Position numbers and translations under genes: made by a program | DNA from: G963662675 sp963662675 | GTDB taxonomy: Bacteria > Bacteroidota > Bacteroidia > Bacteroidales > Prolixibacteraceae | Direction: 5' to 3' | Length of the DNA: 64,000 nucleotides | Assembly (NCBI GenBank): GCA_963662675.2 | Contig: CAXXHP010000001.1 | Coordinates: 186,001-250,000 of the forward strand | The notes under the pieces: model-generated | The model's database searches: none | The model's input: only the letters and a program-made list of their open reading frames with translations | What the model was told of the DNA's origin: nothing | Part shown: positions 1 through 9,121 of the stretch, piece after piece | Position numbering within the stretch: the stretch's first letter is position 1 | How the letters are laid out: the number at the start of each line of letters is the position of its first letter

Positions 1-406
1 CAAACCACACGATCTATCAATTGTTGCCAATTATCAAATTTCCAGACGATGGCGTTTATCAGGAAACTTTGTCCTCTCTTCAGGCAGACCAACTACTTTG
101 CCTGAGCAGAAATTTACATATGGAGACCAACAAATTGTCTATTATTCCGATAGGAATGAATATCGCATGCCAAGTTATCATCGATTTGATATCAGCATTA
201 CTGTTGATGAAAACTTAAAGCGTAAACGCTCATGGAAAGGGAGCTGGACTTTCTCCATATACAACCTGTATGGACGAAAGAACCCGTATTCGGTGTATTA
301 TCAACGAAACACCAAAAATATTGCAGAAAACGGCTTGTACGGTCTTTATAAATTTTCAATTATCGGGATTCCGGTGCCTTCTATAACCTATAATTTTAGA
401 TTCTAA
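1..406 (+). CDS. TonB-dependent receptor, C-terminal end (partial)
   Basis: This is the last 134 codons of an outer-membrane protein; the reading frame is open from base 2 and the start lies outside the window. Alternating aromatic and polar residues, motifs such as SSGRPTT and YHRFDIS, a loop with YGRKNPYSVYY, and a final strand ending in YNFRF are typical of the last beta strands of a TonB-dependent receptor, where the terminal Phe acts in outer-membrane insertion. The stop overlaps the start of the next gene by one base (TAATG), so the two are probably translationally coupled. The adjacent DUF4249 lipoprotein supports the receptor assignment, since such pairs are common in Bacteroidota. 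The transported substrate cannot be told. Confidence 0.82.
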   Translation, partial: KPHDLSIVANYQISRRWRLSGNFVLSSGRPTTLPEQKFTYGDQQIVYYSDRNEYRMPSYHRFDISITVDENLKRKRSWKGSWTFSIYNLYGRKNPYSVYYQRNTKNIAENGLYGLYKFSIIGIPVPSITYNFRF

Positions 407-1470
407 TGGGTAAGAAGATTTTATATATCGCATTAATACTGATGACTTGTTTCTCTTGTGAGGAGATTTATCAAGCAGATCTTGACGATGTTGAAAACTT
501 CATTGTTATTGAAGCCTTGATAACAAATGATCAGGATGTCAACTTTGTGAGAGTTTCTAAAACGCAGGACTTTTATGACAATGGGGTGGTGTCTAAGGTT
601 GAGGGAGCAACGGTGGAACTGATCAATGATGAAGGACATTCTTTTTGGGGCGCAGAATCGGGAACGGGTAATTTTGTGCTTTTCCATAATGCCATTCCTG
701 GCAAAACATATAAACTAATTGTTGTGGCAGAAGGAGATACATATGAGTCTGAGATCGAACTGATGCCTCCAGTGCCTACCTATGATTCATTATATGTAAT
801 TCCTGAGACAATTATCGAGTATCGGTACAATTATCTGGGAGTTCCATTTGAGACTGAAAAAACAGGACTGACTGCTTACATTGATTTGCCGATTGCTGAT
901 AGCTTATCCCAGTATCGTTTTGAAATGACCAAAACAATGGAATGGAAGATTGATCCTCCAATAGGATCCTCCATTGCAACTTTTGGTTGGATAAAGAACA
1001 ACGATACGGGTGTCTTTAATATAAAAGCTCCTCTGCGATACAGCAATGAGGACTTGATGAGGAAACATTCTTTACTTTTCATGAGCAATAGACTTGAGCT
1101 ATACCTGCCTACCGAAATTTTGGAGAGAGATCCCCATATGGTTGGTTGGGTTATTGAAGTTGATCAGTATGGAATGTCTGAGAAATCGTATAGTTTTTAC
1201 GAATCCATGAATGGGCAACTAGAGGCTGAAGGGAAATTATTTGATCCGGTTTATTCGCAATTGGAGTCAAATTTTACTTGTGTAAACAATCCCGATAAAG
1301 AGGTGATTGGGTTCTTTGAGCTTAGCTCGTATCGCTATCTTCGGTTTTTTGCGATGTCTGATTTTGGTAGTACGAAATCGGTGATGCATTTAACAAGTAA
1401 CACCGCGGTGATTCCAGCAACTAATAGTATAGAATCAGATACTGCACCTGCATTTTGGGAAATTCGATAA
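406..1470 (+). CDS. DUF4249-family lipoprotein
   Basis: A 354-residue lipoprotein. The N-terminus has a short hydrophobic segment and a lipobox ending in Cys18 (CFSC followed by EE), so it is expected to be lipidated, probably on the outer membrane. The start of the mature region (DVENFIVIEALITND) and a following Ig-like segment ending in a GKTYKLIV strand fit the DUF4249 family. Genes of this family commonly sit directly behind a TonB-dependent receptor, as here with a one-base overlap, and are thought to assist uptake. The specific ligand is unknown. The next gene follows after 3 bases, indicating one operon. Confidence 0.8.
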   Translation: MGKKILYIALILMTCFSCEEIYQADLDDVENFIVIEALITNDQDVNFVRVSKTQDFYDNGVVSKVEGATVELINDEGHSFWGAESGTGNFVLFHNAIPGKTYKLIVVAEGDTYESEIELMPPVPTYDSLYVIPETIIEYRYNYLGVPFETEKTGLTAYIDLPIADSLSQYRFEMTKTMEWKIDPPIGSSIATFGWIKNNDTGVFNIKAPLRYSNEDLMRKHSLLFMSNRLELYLPTEILERDPHMVGWVIEVDQYGMSEKSYSFYESMNGQLEAEGKLFDPVYSQLESNFTCVNNPDKEVIGFFELSSYRYLRFFAMSDFGSTKSVMHLTSNTAVIPATNSIESDTAPAFWEIR

Positions 1471-1473
1471 TTC

Positions 1474-3102
1474 ATGAAACAGATAAAATACATAGCAGTT
1501 ATCTTGTTGGTCGTAAGCAGTCAATTGCTTTTAGCTCAAAAAAAGCATGAAAGTTGGATGATTACGGACAGGGATATTTATGTTAGTGGAGAAACGTTGT
1601 TAGCAAAAATATATGTACCACAGAATCAGCAGTTCCAGATGCTTTGTCTCAGCTTGTCTTCAAATGATGGTATTCCGGTAACGAGCGTAAAGTTAAGTAT
1701 CGAGAATCATCAGGCATCAGGGAGTTTGTATCTGCCGGATTCACTAAGCACAGGAAGTTATCTGATTACTGCGTATTCATGCCACTACGAAAGGCAGGCA
1801 TTTTTTAGTAAAGAAATTGTCGTTTTAAACCGTTTTGAAAATCAGGATCAGGAATTGACTATTGAGCGTGGAGAACTTGAAGAGATGACACTTTCTGAGA
1901 GTAGCCAAATCTCTGTTTCAGGGTTAAAATCCTCCTATAAGCAACGTGAAAATGGCGTATTCTCGATTTCCCTTGATGAGGCTCTTTTTTCTGAGCTAGA
2001 TGGTGAAATTTCTGTCATTGTAAGTGAAGATGTTCCGGAGTGGAAATCGCAGTATTTGCCACTTGAGCCTGACTTTGATAAAACGATGCTACTCACAGAA
2101 AAGCGAGGAGTGGTTATACAAGGAGAAGTCACAAATGCAACAACCGGAAATCCGGTTAATGGAGCAACCGTTTTTCTGTCAATCCCTGACTCAATTCCTT
2201 ATTTTGACTATTATAATACAGATCGAAGCGGACAGTTCTTTTTCTTGCTGGAAGAGTTCTATGGCTCTTTCCCTATGTTTATTCAAGCCATAAAAGAGGA
2301 TGAAACTAATCAGTTGAAAGTTAATTTGGTTGAAAACATAGCTGATGAAAAATTGAAATTCGGCACCAACCCGGTTCAGTTATCAAATTCTATAAACGAG
2401 TATTTGGCCGATGCAATTTCACTGACTACATATCGAAAAGTTTATCAGATAAATGAATATGAATTTGCTGCCACGAAACAGAAAACAGGGTATTCATTCC
2501 CATTTTACGGCAGGGTGGATGTTCAGGTTGATCCTGATGATTACATTGAGTTGTCTGATTTTAACGAAATTTCAAAAGAATTGCTTTCCCCGGTTCGTTT
2601 CAGAAACCGCAAGGGCGATTACTCCCTTAATATTTTCGACCGCGAGCTAGATGATTATTTCACAGATGAACCATTAATGTTGATTGATGGTGTTCCTGTG
2701 CAAGAGTTAAGAAAAATTGCCAATTTGACTTCCTCTGATATTGATTGGATTGATGTTGTGCCTTATCAACGATTTTATGGAAATCAGAAATATGATGGGG
2801 TTTTGTCGATTTTCACAAAGGATTTGGATGGTTCTCAAATATTTTCGTCTGACAGGATTCTTAAGCTGGAGTACGAAACTTTACAAGAAGCTATTCGTTT
2901 AGCTGAACAAGATGAACAGGCTAGTAATATGCCTGATTTTAAACAGGTATTATTGTGGGAGCCTGAATTGAAAGCAGAAAGAAACAATCAATTAAAATTT
3001 AAAGTTTCTGATATTAAAGGAACTTTTAAGGTGCAGATTTCGGGTAGAAAGAGAAATGGAGAATTGGCACAGTTGGTACGCTACTTTAGCGTTACTCAAT
3101 AA
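1474..3102 (+). CDS. Secreted protein with MG2-like and TonB plug-like regions
   Basis: A 542-residue secreted protein with a signal peptide ending near LLLAQ (about residue 22). The first 120 residues resemble the MG2 beta-sandwich of alpha-2-macroglobulin-like proteins (DRDIYVSGETLLAKIY, then SLSTGSYLITAY). A carboxypeptidase regulatory-like segment follows around residues 213-245 (GEVTNATTGNPVNGATVFL). Near residues 393-430 is a plug-like piece (PLMLIDGVPV, then a DIDWIDV stretch) like that of TonB receptors. It ends the operon begun by the receptor and the DUF4249 lipoprotein. The role is inferred to be in the envelope or in uptake; no enzymatic motif is visible. Confidence 0.6.
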   Translation: MKQIKYIAVILLVVSSQLLLAQKKHESWMITDRDIYVSGETLLAKIYVPQNQQFQMLCLSLSSNDGIPVTSVKLSIENHQASGSLYLPDSLSTGSYLITAYSCHYERQAFFSKEIVVLNRFENQDQELTIERGELEEMTLSESSQISVSGLKSSYKQRENGVFSISLDEALFSELDGEISVIVSEDVPEWKSQYLPLEPDFDKTMLLTEKRGVVIQGEVTNATTGNPVNGATVFLSIPDSIPYFDYYNTDRSGQFFFLLEEFYGSFPMFIQAIKEDETNQLKVNLVENIADEKLKFGTNPVQLSNSINEYLADAISLTTYRKVYQINEYEFAATKQKTGYSFPFYGRVDVQVDPDDYIELSDFNEISKELLSPVRFRNRKGDYSLNIFDRELDDYFTDEPLMLIDGVPVQELRKIANLTSSDIDWIDVVPYQRFYGNQKYDGVLSIFTKDLDGSQIFSSDRILKLEYETLQEAIRLAEQDEQASNMPDFKQVLLWEPELKAERNNQLKFKVSDIKGTFKVQISGRKRNGELAQLVRYFSVTQ

Positions 3103-3169
3103 ACAAGAAGGCTAGACGCATTTCTTATTATGCCTAGAGACATATCAGATCTAATAAAAATATTCACTG

Positions 3170-3874
3170 ATGAAATCAAACTATCGACTAATAATATTGT
3201 TTCCCTTTCTGTTTCTGACAGTGGTTGCTAGTGCGCAATTGGAACCAGGGTGGGATCAGGAAAAGATAATGGGGAAAAGATACATTGTGCAAGAGCGGTT
3301 TGATGGCTCTTCTTTTTTAGTTGATGACTGGATTGAAGGACGTGTCACGCTGCTATCAGGGAATGTGATCTCGGATATTCCGATTAAATATGATGGGTAC
3401 CATGATGAGCTTCTTAGCTACAATGAACTTTATTATTCGATGATTTTAGTTGAAAAATCAGCTATTGAGAGTTTTGAGTTTGATTACTTGGGTGAAAAGT
3501 ATTATTTCGAATTACGCTTTTTTGATGGGCTATTCGATGGAGATCGTTTCTTTCAGGTGTACTATGATGGAGATGTGGATTTTTTATGCTTTCGGCAAAT
3601 TCAATTAGTAACTTGTTCGCCCTATCGTGATGCGACTAATATTTTAAAGAATCAAAAATATGAACCCAATAACCGGTTCTTTTTATATGATGATGAGAAC
3701 GGATACAGGCCAGTGAGTTTAAAGAAAAAGTCGTTGTTGAGGTATGTCTCAAAAATGCAGAAAAAGGATGCAAAGCAACTGCTGAGGAGCAATAATATAA
3801 ATTTAAAGACACCTGAAAGCTATGCTCGTGCTTTAAAAGTTTTTAAAGATTCTGATATTGAAGTTAACCTTTGA
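3170..3874 (+). CDS. Secreted protein of unknown function
   Basis: A 234-residue protein with a clear signal peptide (hydrophobic run ending VASAQ, about residue 23). The mature part is rich in Tyr, Phe and Asp and predicted beta strands, with a Lys-rich stretch near residues 185-205 (KKKSLLRYVSKMQKKDAKQL). I do not recognise a family with certainty; the layout of a short beta-rich domain followed by a basic helix resembles many Bacteroidota hypothetical periplasmic proteins. It lies 67 bases behind the preceding gene, so it may be cotranscribed or have its own promoter. A strong terminator follows at 3941-3977. Confidence 0.6.
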   Translation: MKSNYRLIILFPFLFLTVVASAQLEPGWDQEKIMGKRYIVQERFDGSSFLVDDWIEGRVTLLSGNVISDIPIKYDGYHDELLSYNELYYSMILVEKSAIESFEFDYLGEKYYFELRFFDGLFDGDRFFQVYYDGDVDFLCFRQIQLVTCSPYRDATNILKNQKYEPNNRFFLYDDENGYRPVSLKKKSLLRYVSKMQKKDAKQLLRSNNINLKTPESYARALKVFKDSDIEVNL

Positions 3875-3940
3875 GTTGGAGTTAAAAGGTTATTACGTGA
3901 GTTGTTTTTTTCTCCACATAAATCAACTATTTCTACCCTG

Positions 3941-3977
3941 AGAAGGGATGCCTAAAGGCATCCCTTCTATTTTTTCG
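3941..3977 (+). terminator. Rho-independent terminator
   Basis: A perfect 12-base stem (AGAAGGGATGCC pairing with GGCATCCCTTCT) with a TAAA loop, followed by a run of six T. It closes the receptor operon after the gene ending at 3874. Confidence 0.9.
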
Positions 3978-4113
3978 TTTATGACCGTTTATTTCGGAGG
4001 TTTTTTTTAACAATAATTCTTTTCAAATTGTTACTTAAACAACAATGATTTTTGTATTCACTAAAATCATATATTTCACCCATAATTATAGAATTAAATA
4101 TGTGCTTTTTGGT

Positions 4114-5634
4114 ATGAAAGAAATTGAAAATATTGAATTGACATTTCTATGTCTTGATGATTATCAAGGGCTGAAAGAAGCCATGATAGAATCCTATCCA
4201 GGTATGCCAGAGGCATATTGGAAAATGTCTCACCTCAAATTATTGATTGACCGTTTCCCCGAAGGACAGGTCGTTATAAAAGTGAATAACGAAATTGCCG
4301 GCTGTGCGTTATCCTTAATTGTTGATTATGGCAAGTTCGACGATAACCATACGTATAAAAAGATAACCGGAAATTATACGTTTAACACACATTCGGAGGA
4401 AGGTGATACTTTATATGGGATTGAGGTATTTATTAAACCTGAGTTTCGTGGACTCAGGCTTGGGCGCAGGCTATATGATTACCGCAAAGAGCTTTGTGAG
4501 AGGCTCAATCTGAAAGGGATCGTATTCGGTGGACGGATACCTAATTATCACAAGTATGCCGATCAAATGTCACCCAAAGAATATATCGATAAGGTTAGAC
4601 GAAAGGAAATTGATGATCCTGTATTGAACTTCCAGACATCCAATGATTTTCATCCCTCAAAAATTCTCAAAAATTATTTGGAAGGGGATGACGCTTCAAA
4701 TGAATATGCTGTTCTTTTAAAATGGGACAATATCTATTACGAGAAGCAATTACAACAACCTGTTTCGCTAAAAAAGATTGTTCGTTTGGGTTTAATACAG
4801 TGGCAAATGCGGCCGTATAAAAATTTAGAAGAAGTAATGAATCAAGCCGAATATTTTATTGACGCCGTTTCTGGATATCGCTCTGATTTTGCACTATTCC
4901 CCGAATTCTTTAATGCACCGCTAATGGCTGAAAATAATCACCTTTCTGAGCCAGAAGCAATCAGGGAACTTGCAAAATATACAGGAGAGGTCGTTCAGAA
5001 ATTTTCAGAACTAGCAATTACATACAACATTAATATTATTACCGGAAGTATGCCCGAAATCCAGAACGATCGACTTTATAATGTGGGCTACGTTTGTAAA
5101 CGGGATGGCTCGGTTGATCGATTTGAAAAACTACATGTGACGCCCGACGAAGCGAAAGTCTGGGGAATGCAAGGTGGAAATGTTTTAAAAGCCATTGAAA
5201 CCGATTGTGGGAAAATCGGCGTGTTAATTTGTTACGACATTGAATTTCCAGAAGTAAGCCGTTTGTTGGCCGATGAGGGTGTCGATATCCTGTTTGTGCC
5301 TTTTTTAACAGACACCCAAAATGGGTATTCGCGCATACGAAATTGTGCCATGGCAAGGGCAATTGAAAATGAATGTTATGTGGCTATTGCCGGAAGTGTT
5401 GGCAATTTGCCCAAGGTTCACAACATGGATATTCAGTTTGCACAGTCGATGGTTCTAACTCCTTGCGATTTCTCATTTCCTGTAAATGGAATAAAAGCCG
5501 AAGCCACCCCGAATACGGAGATGATTTTGATTGCTGATGTGGATCTTGGTTTGCTCCGAGAACTAAATCAATTTGGAAGTGTGAGAAATCTTAAAGATAG
5601 GCGCAAAGACCTTTATGAGCTGAGAAAATTATAA
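4114..5634 (+). CDS. GNAT acetyltransferase fused to carbon-nitrogen hydrolase
   Basis: A 506-residue two-domain protein. Residues 1-200 look like a GNAT N-acetyltransferase: the acetyl-CoA-binding turn is in PEFRGLRLGRRLYDYR. From about residue 220 a nitrilase-superfamily domain follows, with the complete Glu-Lys-Cys catalytic triad: E264 in LFPEFF, K339 in FEKLH and C373 in LICYD. This fusion is a known family in Bacteroidota and other bacteria; the substrate is not established, though an amide or N-acyl compound is expected. I prefer the start at 4114 because the protein from there (MKEIENIE) fits a cytosolic GNAT; an upstream in-frame ATG at 4045 would add 23 hydrophobic residues not expected for this family. 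Confidence 0.85.
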   Translation: MKEIENIELTFLCLDDYQGLKEAMIESYPGMPEAYWKMSHLKLLIDRFPEGQVVIKVNNEIAGCALSLIVDYGKFDDNHTYKKITGNYTFNTHSEEGDTLYGIEVFIKPEFRGLRLGRRLYDYRKELCERLNLKGIVFGGRIPNYHKYADQMSPKEYIDKVRRKEIDDPVLNFQTSNDFHPSKILKNYLEGDDASNEYAVLLKWDNIYYEKQLQQPVSLKKIVRLGLIQWQMRPYKNLEEVMNQAEYFIDAVSGYRSDFALFPEFFNAPLMAENNHLSEPEAIRELAKYTGEVVQKFSELAITYNINIITGSMPEIQNDRLYNVGYVCKRDGSVDRFEKLHVTPDEAKVWGMQGGNVLKAIETDCGKIGVLICYDIEFPEVSRLLADEGVDILFVPFLTDTQNGYSRIRNCAMARAIENECYVAIAGSVGNLPKVHNMDIQFAQSMVLTPCDFSFPVNGIKAEATPNTEMILIADVDLGLLRELNQFGSVRNLKDRRKDLYELRKL

Positions 5635-5755
5635 ATCAAGGTAGACTGGTTATGATACTTGGCGAAGAATAAATAAATCTTCAGATTAGGAAATAAGTGG
5701 TAAATTAGAAATTCGTGAGTATTTTATAAAAAATGATGCTTAAAATAATATTATC

Positions 5756-6661
5756 ATGGAAGAGTCTCTAAAGGATTTATTGTTTGATCCGACGGTTGGT
5801 AAAATTGCTACTTTGTTTATTGGAGTAATGATCATTTGGTTGCTGATTAAGGCAATCCAGAAGAGGTTTATTGCAAAGTTGGAAAATAAAAATAATCGCT
5901 ATAGAACTAAGAAATTTTCTTCTGTAATTGGTTATATACTAACCATTCTGTTAGTCACGATCGTTTATAGCGATAAGCTCGGAGGACTAACAATTGCCTT
6001 AGGGGTTGCCGGTGCTGGGATTGCTTTTGCACTGCAAGAGGTTATCACTTCTTTTGCAGGATGGCTGGCCATTTTGTTTGGGGGATTTTATAAAACGGGT
6101 GATCGTGTTCAACTTGGAGGGATCAAGGGAGATGTGATGGATATTGGCGTATTACGCACTACCATTATGGAAATAGGGCAGTGGGTAGATGGTGATCTGT
6201 ATAATGGACGAATAGTAATGGTTGCTAATAGTTTTGTTTTTAAGGAGCCCGTTTTTAATTACTCAGGAGATTTTCCCTTTCTGTGGGATGAAATAAAAAT
6301 ACCGATTCAGTATGGGAGTAATTATGAAAAAACAAAAGAAATTCTATCCCAAAGCACAAAAGATATTATCGGCGATTTATCCGATCAATCACAAGGGAAG
6401 TGGACTGCCTTGCAACAGCGATTTATGCTTGAGAACGCACAGACAGATCCAATGGTTTCTTTAATTGCCAATGATAACTGGATAGAATTTACGGTTAGGT
6501 ATGTGGTGGATTATAAAAAAAGAAGAACGACCAAAACGGATTTGTTTATGAGAATATTGAGTGAAATAGAAAAACTAAATGGGGAAATAAAATTTGCTTC
6601 AGCAACATTCCAGCTGGTTGATTCTCCTGATTTCCGCGTTAAGATTGATAAAAACGATTGA
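5756..6661 (+). CDS. Small-conductance mechanosensitive channel (MscS family)
   Basis: A 301-residue membrane protein. Transmembrane segments are visible near residues 15-32, 60-75 and 78-110. The last is the pore-lining helix of MscS proteins, rich in Gly and Ala (GVAGAGIAFALQEVITSFAGW). The MscS beta domain follows (YKTGDRVQLGGIKGDVMDIGVLRT). The family forms stretch-gated channels that release solutes on osmotic downshock. It is in the same orientation as a second, larger MscS gene 90 bases downstream. The C-terminal part is longer than in the minimal MscS and lacks further recognisable domains. Confidence 0.85.
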   Translation: MEESLKDLLFDPTVGKIATLFIGVMIIWLLIKAIQKRFIAKLENKNNRYRTKKFSSVIGYILTILLVTIVYSDKLGGLTIALGVAGAGIAFALQEVITSFAGWLAILFGGFYKTGDRVQLGGIKGDVMDIGVLRTTIMEIGQWVDGDLYNGRIVMVANSFVFKEPVFNYSGDFPFLWDEIKIPIQYGSNYEKTKEILSQSTKDIIGDLSDQSQGKWTALQQRFMLENAQTDPMVSLIANDNWIEFTVRYVVDYKKRRTTKTDLFMRILSEIEKLNGEIKFASATFQLVDSPDFRVKIDKND

Positions 6662-6751
6662 GGTCACTCTTTCTCAGTAACATTCCGATAATACATCTGT
6701 TATATATTGCATCAAGTTTGATTGTGTCAATTCATCTTTGAAATATTTTTT

Positions 6752-8668
6752 ATGAGAACTCTATTTTCAATTTTGACCACGTTGCTGTTATTTGCGATCA
6801 ATATCCTTCCGGGTTATTCACAGGAAGATTCAATTGTAGCTCTGTCAGATACAACTACGGTGCACACAGATACCGTTGCAGTAACACAAGATTCTTTAAA
6901 TGCCACCGTATTACTGTATTATCAAGAGAAACTCGGAGAAATAGAGAAGCAACAAGTTGCCGACTCGTTAAAGAAACTGGAACTGGAGCAACAACTTAAT
7001 TCCCTTAAAACATCAGACAATCTTAAAAAAGAGGAACTATTGATTCAACTCGAAGAGTTGGAAACAAAGGAATCTAAGCGAATTGCAGAGAAGAAAGCAC
7101 AAATTGAAAGATTAAGGCAAACTGCAGTAGGATATCCTGTAATGGGCATCTTGGGAGACACACTTTTTTTTATCTACAATAAAATTGGGGCTTCTACCCC
7201 ACAGGATAGGGCAACCAACATCTCAAAAAAGATTAGGCGTTTGTATGATGATGATTTCATGAAAGTAGATTCAATACGTGCCCTCGAATCTGAAAATACA
7301 ATTGATATCATTTATGAAGATATCATCATCATGAGTGTTTCGGAGTCTGACGCTTTATGGGTGGATCAATCAAAAGAGCAATTGGCCACTTCAAATTCAG
7401 AAATAATTAAAGAAGCGATATCTGAGGCAAAAAGAGAGAATAGCCTGGGCAAGATTTTTATTCGGATCGGATTGGTGATATTGGTCATCGCCGGAGTGTG
7501 GGGCATGATTTGGCTTATCAGGAAGGGATACTCTCGTTTAATGGAGTATTCGATAGAGAAGAAAGACAAATGGCTAAAAGATCTTTCCTATAAGGATTAT
7601 ACTTTTCTTACCGCTGATCAGGAATTAAAGCTTGTGTTTTTGGGTCTAAAAGTTATCAAGTGGTTCTTCATCGTCATGCTTCTTTATCTGGTGCTTCCTT
7701 TGGTATTCAGCATTTTCCCATTCACAAGAGGGTGGGGCGATAAGCTTTTTGGGTTGATCTGGTCTCCCTTTAAACGCGTATTTATTGCCATTTGGGATTA
7801 TTTGCCTAATGTGTTTACTATTCTTGTTATTTATCTCGTGATGAGATATTTTGTGAAATTTGTAAAGTATATCTTTTCAGAAATAAAGGCAGGCAAACTT
7901 AAGGTGCCGGGTTTTCATGCCGATTGGGCCATGCCAACCTTTAATATTGTGCGATTTTTACTTTATGCATTTATGTTTGTGTTGATATTTCCTTATTTAC
8001 CTGGATCTGATTCTGCTGTTTTTCAAGGTGTATCGGTATTTATAGGGATCTTGTTTTCTTTGGGTTCTTCATCAGCTATTGCAAATATGATCGCAGGTCT
8101 GGTAATTACTTATATGCGGCCTTTTAAGATTGGCGACCGAATCAGATTAGGCGAAATGGTTGGCGATGTTGTTGAAAAAAACATGTTGGTTACCCGCTTG
8201 CGCACTATTAAAAACGAGGAAATTACCATTCCAAATGCTTCTATCTTATCCGGGAATACAATTAATTACTCAACACATAGCAATGTCGAGGGCTTGATTA
8301 TTCATTCAAATGTTACGATTGGGTATGATGTTCCCTGGAAAGATATGCACCAAGCCCTGATTGATGCAGCGTTAAGAACGAATTTTATTCAAAATAAACC
8401 GTCACCTTTTGTCTTACAAACCAGTCTTGACGATTTTTACGTTTCTTATCAAATCAATGCATATACACAAGAGGCTTCCAAACAGGCTATCATTTACTCC
8501 GAACTTCATCAACATATTCAGGATGTTTGTAACGAAAGGGGCATCGAAATCATGTCGCCCCATTATCGGGCAGAGCGTGACGGGAATTTGGCTGCCATCC
8601 CCAAAGGCTACTTGCCTAAGGATTATAAAGTGCCACATTTTAACGTTAAAATCGATAATAAAGATTAA
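6752..8668 (+). CDS. Large mechanosensitive channel with periplasmic domain (MscS family)
   Basis: A protein of 638 residues from this start. It has a signal peptide (ending GYSQ, about residue 24), then a periplasmic region with a Glu/Lys-rich coiled coil at about residues 60-120, several transmembrane helices between about 235 and 450, and the MscS pore and beta domain (GSSSAIANMIAGLVITYMR, then FKIGDRIRLGEMVGDV). This is the layout of the larger MscS-like channels with extra periplasmic domains. The start at 6752 places the signal peptide directly at the N-terminus; an in-frame ATG at 6722 would add 10 residues ahead of it. Its neighbour at 5756-6661 is a minimal MscS, so the two may cover different tension thresholds. 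Confidence 0.87.
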   Translation: MRTLFSILTTLLLFAINILPGYSQEDSIVALSDTTTVHTDTVAVTQDSLNATVLLYYQEKLGEIEKQQVADSLKKLELEQQLNSLKTSDNLKKEELLIQLEELETKESKRIAEKKAQIERLRQTAVGYPVMGILGDTLFFIYNKIGASTPQDRATNISKKIRRLYDDDFMKVDSIRALESENTIDIIYEDIIIMSVSESDALWVDQSKEQLATSNSEIIKEAISEAKRENSLGKIFIRIGLVILVIAGVWGMIWLIRKGYSRLMEYSIEKKDKWLKDLSYKDYTFLTADQELKLVFLGLKVIKWFFIVMLLYLVLPLVFSIFPFTRGWGDKLFGLIWSPFKRVFIAIWDYLPNVFTILVIYLVMRYFVKFVKYIFSEIKAGKLKVPGFHADWAMPTFNIVRFLLYAFMFVLIFPYLPGSDSAVFQGVSVFIGILFSLGSSSAIANMIAGLVITYMRPFKIGDRIRLGEMVGDVVEKNMLVTRLRTIKNEEITIPNASILSGNTINYSTHSNVEGLIIHSNVTIGYDVPWKDMHQALIDAALRTNFIQNKPSPFVLQTSLDDFYVSYQINAYTQEASKQAIIYSELHQHIQDVCNERGIEIMSPHYRAERDGNLAAIPKGYLPKDYKVPHFNVKIDNKD

Positions 8669-8832
8669 TTAATATATTTCAATCCGGTGGGTTATAGGAA
8701 AGAAGCCCCAGTTTTGTTTAAATCTCAAATAAATGAGTCTTTGTTAGGAATTCGAATTAATTAAAAATATAAATTTACTGCATATTTGGTAATGAAGTAA
8801 TTTGAATTAGAAACACATAAAATCTAAATATC

Positions 8833-8937
8833 ATGGCAAAGTCTAAAGATGCAAAGAAGAGTGTGAAAAAAGAGCCACTTAAAACAGCAAAAGAAAAGAA
8901 AGCTGAAAAGAGAGAAAAAAAGGATAAAAAGTATTAA
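8833..8937 (+). CDS. Very small lysine-rich protein
   Basis: A 34-codon reading frame starting MAKSKDAKKSVKKEPLKTAK and ending in DKKY. About half of the residues are Lys, and the rest are mostly Ala, Glu and Ser, so it would be highly basic and helical. I recall similar 30-40-residue basic proteins in many Bacteroidota, where they are annotated as hypothetical. It stands alone between an MscS gene and rlmF and is followed by a good hairpin at 8972-8996, which supports a real short transcript. A role in RNA or ribosome binding is possible from composition only. Confidence 0.6.
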   Translation: MAKSKDAKKSVKKEPLKTAKEKKAEKREKKDKKY

Positions 8938-8971
8938 TTCTTTTATTCCGAAACTCAAGTAAAGAAAGAAC

Positions 8972-9010
8972 TTCCCCTCGTTCGTAGCGAGGGGAACGTA
9001 TTGCTTTTTC
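8972..9010 (+). terminator. Probable terminator behind the small basic gene
   Basis: A 9-base perfect stem (TTCCCCTCG with CGAGGGGAA), a 7-base loop, and a T-rich tail (CGTATTGCTTTTTC) a few bases later. It lies 35 bases behind the 34-codon gene. Confidence 0.65.
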
Positions 9011-9121
9011 AATCAGATTGATTTTGTAATTCAAGAATAAACAGAGCTCTCTGGTTTTTAGTTTGCTTATCAGAACTTTGATTCTTTGAAAAATCAGCAA
9101 ATTCTTGCCGACCTTCCTTAA

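Noticed and set aside
4045..4113. Upstream ATG start of the GNAT-nitrilase gene
   Set aside because: It would add 23 hydrophobic residues not expected for a cytosolic enzyme of this family.
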